Source: Oceanimonas sp052119705 (lineage in GTDB: Bacteria > Pseudomonadota > Gammaproteobacteria > Enterobacterales > Aeromonadaceae). Taken from it: DNA of 55,183 nucleotides. Every line of letters starts with the position of its first letter. The stretch's first letter is position 1. The notes under the pieces were generated by a model that was given only the letters and a program-made list of their open reading frames with translations, was not told where the DNA came from and made no database searches. Below, in pieces: positions 53,302 to 55,183 of the stretch. The translations under genes were made by a program, and so were the position numbers. The stretch lies in NCBI RefSeq assembly GCF_052119705.1, contig NZ_JBGQOP010000022.1, positions 1 through 55,183 on the forward strand, given 5' to 3'.

Positions 53302-54048
53302 TTACTGCATGTACAAGCCGCCGTTAACGGACAGTGTTTCACCTGTCACGTAACCGCCATATTCGCCTGCCAGATACAGTACTGCACCAGCAACTTCATC
53401 CGTTGTTGCCAGTCGTTTCAGAGGAATAGTCGCCTTGATGGAATCCAGTACATCTTCACGGATGGCGGTCACCATAGGAGTGCCAGTGTAACCTGGAGCT
53501 ACCGCGTTAACCGTCACACCAAAACGTGCGCCTTCGGCGGCCAGAGCTTTAGTAAAACCAATCATGCCGGCTTTTGCCGCAGAGTAGTTCACCTGACCGT
53601 ACTGACCTTTCAAGCCGTTAACTGAGGAGATATTAATAATGCGGCCAAAGCCTTGGTCACACATTTGGTTGAATACGGGCTGGGTCACACTGAACAAGCT
53701 ATTGAGGTTAGTTTCCATCACTTCTTGCCACTGCTCCCACGACATCTTCTTAAAGGTCGCATCGCGAGTAATGCCGGCATTGTTGACTAATACATCAATC
53801 TGACCCAATTCGCGTAGGGTCTCGCCTAATACTTCGCTGACCGCTTTATGATCGCTAACGTCTAATGCGAGTAATTGGATATCTTGTGCATCCAGTTTTT
53901 CTTGTGCAAGCCAGCTTTTAGCCTGTTCTTCTTTACCAGGGCGATGTGTCGCTACCACTTTATAACCATTGTTTAAAAATAAACGACACACTTCTGTACC
54001 AATTCCGCCAGCGGCACCGGTAACCAGTACAATTTTCTTGCCTTTCAT
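53302..54048 (-). CDS. phaB: Acetoacetyl-CoA reductase
   Basis: PhaB reduces acetoacetyl-CoA with NADPH to (R)-3-hydroxybutyryl-CoA, the PHA monomer. The 248-residue SDR has the cofactor loop TGAAGGIGTEV, NNAGITRDATFKKM, the catalytic Ser in INISSVNG and Tyr-x-x-x-Lys in YSAAKAG. The ATG at 54048 has AAGGAG seven bases upstream; a TTG one codon before it is less likely. It is the first gene of the cluster, so the promoter should lie in the following 1-kb region. Confidence 0.95.
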   Translation of the reverse strand: MKGKKIVLVTGAAGGIGTEVCRLFLNNGYKVVATHRPGKEEQAKSWLAQEKLDAQDIQLLALDVSDHKAVSEVLGETLRELGQIDVLVNNAGITRDATFKKMSWEQWQEVMETNLNSLFSVTQPVFNQMCDQGFGRIINISSVNGLKGQYGQVNYSAAKAGMIGFTKALAAEGARFGVTVNAVAPGYTGTPMVTAIREDVLDSIKATIPLKRLATTDEVAGAVLYLAGEYGGYVTGETLSVNGGLYMQ

Positions 54049-55054
54049 CAAATCACTCCTTGTTTTGGGTTATTACACAGACTCAGTTCCATACTGTTCC
54101 GTTTTTAATTTTATTTACTCTAAATACACACTGCAAACACTCGACCTTAGGGTCAACTATTAACAAGCTAAGTAGTTCCAACACTATAATCTTAATTTAA
54201 GAACAAATGAAATATTTAATCGCTTTTTAAAAGCAAAAAATAGCGATAGCGCCAAGTGGTACTGCTAGGTAGGTGCGCAGGCAAAGAAAAGCTGTGCTAA
54301 TTAGTCGATTCTAAATAATTAGCGCATACTAAACTAGCCTCTCGCAAAATGAGAACAAGGCTAAAACCTGACTTTAAAGATTGTTTTACGGTATGCAAGG
54401 AACGCTTTATAAAATTTTAAGAGAGCTTTACTAAAGCATAGACCATTATTCTTGATTAGACTGATAGAAACGGTAAATATTTTTATATTATCCAACTAAC
54501 TCAAGCCTAAAACTGTTTTGTTAGACATTTTTGGACGCTGAGCGCCTTCCCATCCCCCCTCCTCCCTCGGTGGCACCTTCACGACATTCCCCAAACGATC
54601 ATCCCGATTGGAATACGTGATTTGTTCTTGTCAACTATCCAGTCCTTGCTACCTAACTCGCCTTCTTACCTCACGCTATTACCTCAGACTACATGCCGAT
54701 GTTAGACCTACTTATAAGTATGAATTCTTTGTGCAGACGTACGATGATGAGTACTGCCTGTCCTCTGCTGCTTGTGGCGTTAAAGGAGCATCAGCGTAAG
54801 ACGACTCCTGCGTTACAGCACTAACGTTTAATAGAGTACTCTCGCTTAAATAGAGTACTAGCACTTAATGTTGAGACACCCCATTATTTAACAGGCATCT
54901 TTCTCGGCTCAGATTTGGACGAAAACAACGACATGCTCTGCCAAAACAAGGCGCTCAGTTTGAGTTTAGAGCCGTCAGGCGCTGCAGATTTCCGCTGTTT
55001 TTGGCTACTCTTGCAGCAAACAAACGCAAATCATCAACAAAGCAACTTTCTATG
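54049..55054. other. Long gene-free region upstream of phaB and tRNA-Asn
   Basis: I see no convincing gene in about 1 kb. Nearest to phaB, gaccttagggtc at 54143-54154 is an imperfect palindrome that might be an operator, for example for a PHA regulator. A 19-bp spaced direct repeat of AATAGAGTACT occurs at 54830-54840 and 54849-54859. A 63-codon frame at 54608-54799 has no good ribosome-binding site and no family resemblance. Confidence 0.5.
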
Positions 55055-55083
55055 TTGACAGCTAACGGGGTAGCTATTAACAT
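55055..55083 (+). promoter_or_regulatory. Promoter of the second tRNA-Asn gene
   Basis: A perfect TTGACA at 55055-55060 and TAACAT at 55078-55083 are 17 bp apart, with a GC-rich stretch before the tRNA. Confidence 0.8.
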
Positions 55084-55108
55084 TCGGCTCGCATTCAAGC
55101 AATGCAAT

Positions 55109-55183
55109 TCCCCCTTAGTTCAGTTGGTAGAACGCCGGACTGTTAATCCGTATGTCGCAGGTTCGAGTCCCGCAGGGGGAGCC
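55109..55183 (+). tRNA. tRNA-Asn (anticodon GTT), cut by the window end
   Basis: 75 of an expected 76 bases are present; the final A of CCA lies beyond the window. It is identical to the copy at 12687 except in the T arm, which reads GCAGG TTCGAGT CCCGC and so contains an A-C mismatch. The anticodon is at 55142-55144. Confidence 0.95.

Noticed and set aside
54608..54799. 63-codon plus-strand frame
   Set aside because: It has no ribosome-binding site, no recognisable protein pattern and lies in a long AT-rich region.

Overview
The window is chromosomal DNA of a gammaproteobacterium. Four things support this: SeqA; an E. coli-like pgm-seqA / ybfF-ybfE-fldA neighbourhood with fur and glnS nearby; a divergent fabB / mnmC pair; and topA with a divergent sohB / yciK pair. 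A Vibrio-type polyhydroxyalkanoate (PHA) operon, NhaD, a TAXI-type TRAP transporter and an OmpK/Tsx porin suggest a marine or brackish member, perhaps Oceanisphaera, Oceanimonas or Zobellella (Aeromonadales). The genus is inference only. I see no prophage, integron, CRISPR array or intact transposon.

Layout. 1-10.5 kb: a TANGO2/NRDE protein, a periplasmic ATP-dependent DNA ligase, a CynX-like exporter, mobA, fabB, mnmC, a small secreted protein, corA, creA and a pentapeptide-repeat protein. 10.5-15.7 kb: uvrB, tRNA-Asn, a DnaA-box cluster that may be a DARS1-like element, then nagB-nagA-yciH. 15.7-22 kb: a LysR regulator divergent from a D-amino-acid dehydrogenase, followed by a TAXI solute-binding protein and a fused TRAP permease. 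22-30.4 kb: nhaD, argA, a lysine riboswitch, lysC, a small unknown gene and topA. 30.8-36.5 kb: astB, sohB, yciK, a LysR regulator and a MalY/PatB lyase. 36.8-42.1 kb: tRNA-Ser, an HPP membrane protein, OmpK/Tsx, astE and pgm. 42.1-49.6 kb: seqA, ybfF, a DUF2788 gene, ybfE, fldA, an L,D-transpeptidase, Lpp, a hotdog-fold protein, fur and glnS. 49.7-54.1 kb: phaB-phaA-phaP-phaC on the minus strand. 54.1 kb to the end: about 1 kb with no convincing gene, then a second tRNA-Asn cut by the window edge.

Genes that work together. nagB and nagA feed aminosugars into glycolysis. phaB, phaA, phaP and phaC make and coat PHA granules. The L,D-transpeptidase and a lysine-ending Lpp probably anchor the outer membrane to peptidoglycan. 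lysC is under a lysine riboswitch. seqA and the DnaA-box cluster both concern replication control. astB and astE belong to one arginine-degradation pathway but lie about 7 kb apart, without astC, astA or astD.

The most unusual features are non-coding: the DnaA boxes plus a perfect IHF consensus beside uvrB, where E. coli has DARS1; a repeat-filled leader between the lysine aptamer and lysC; and a family of short GTGAGG/GTGAAG-type repeats, often in inverted pairs, found at ten or more gene boundaries. All product names come from reading translated sequence and motifs. No database search was run.
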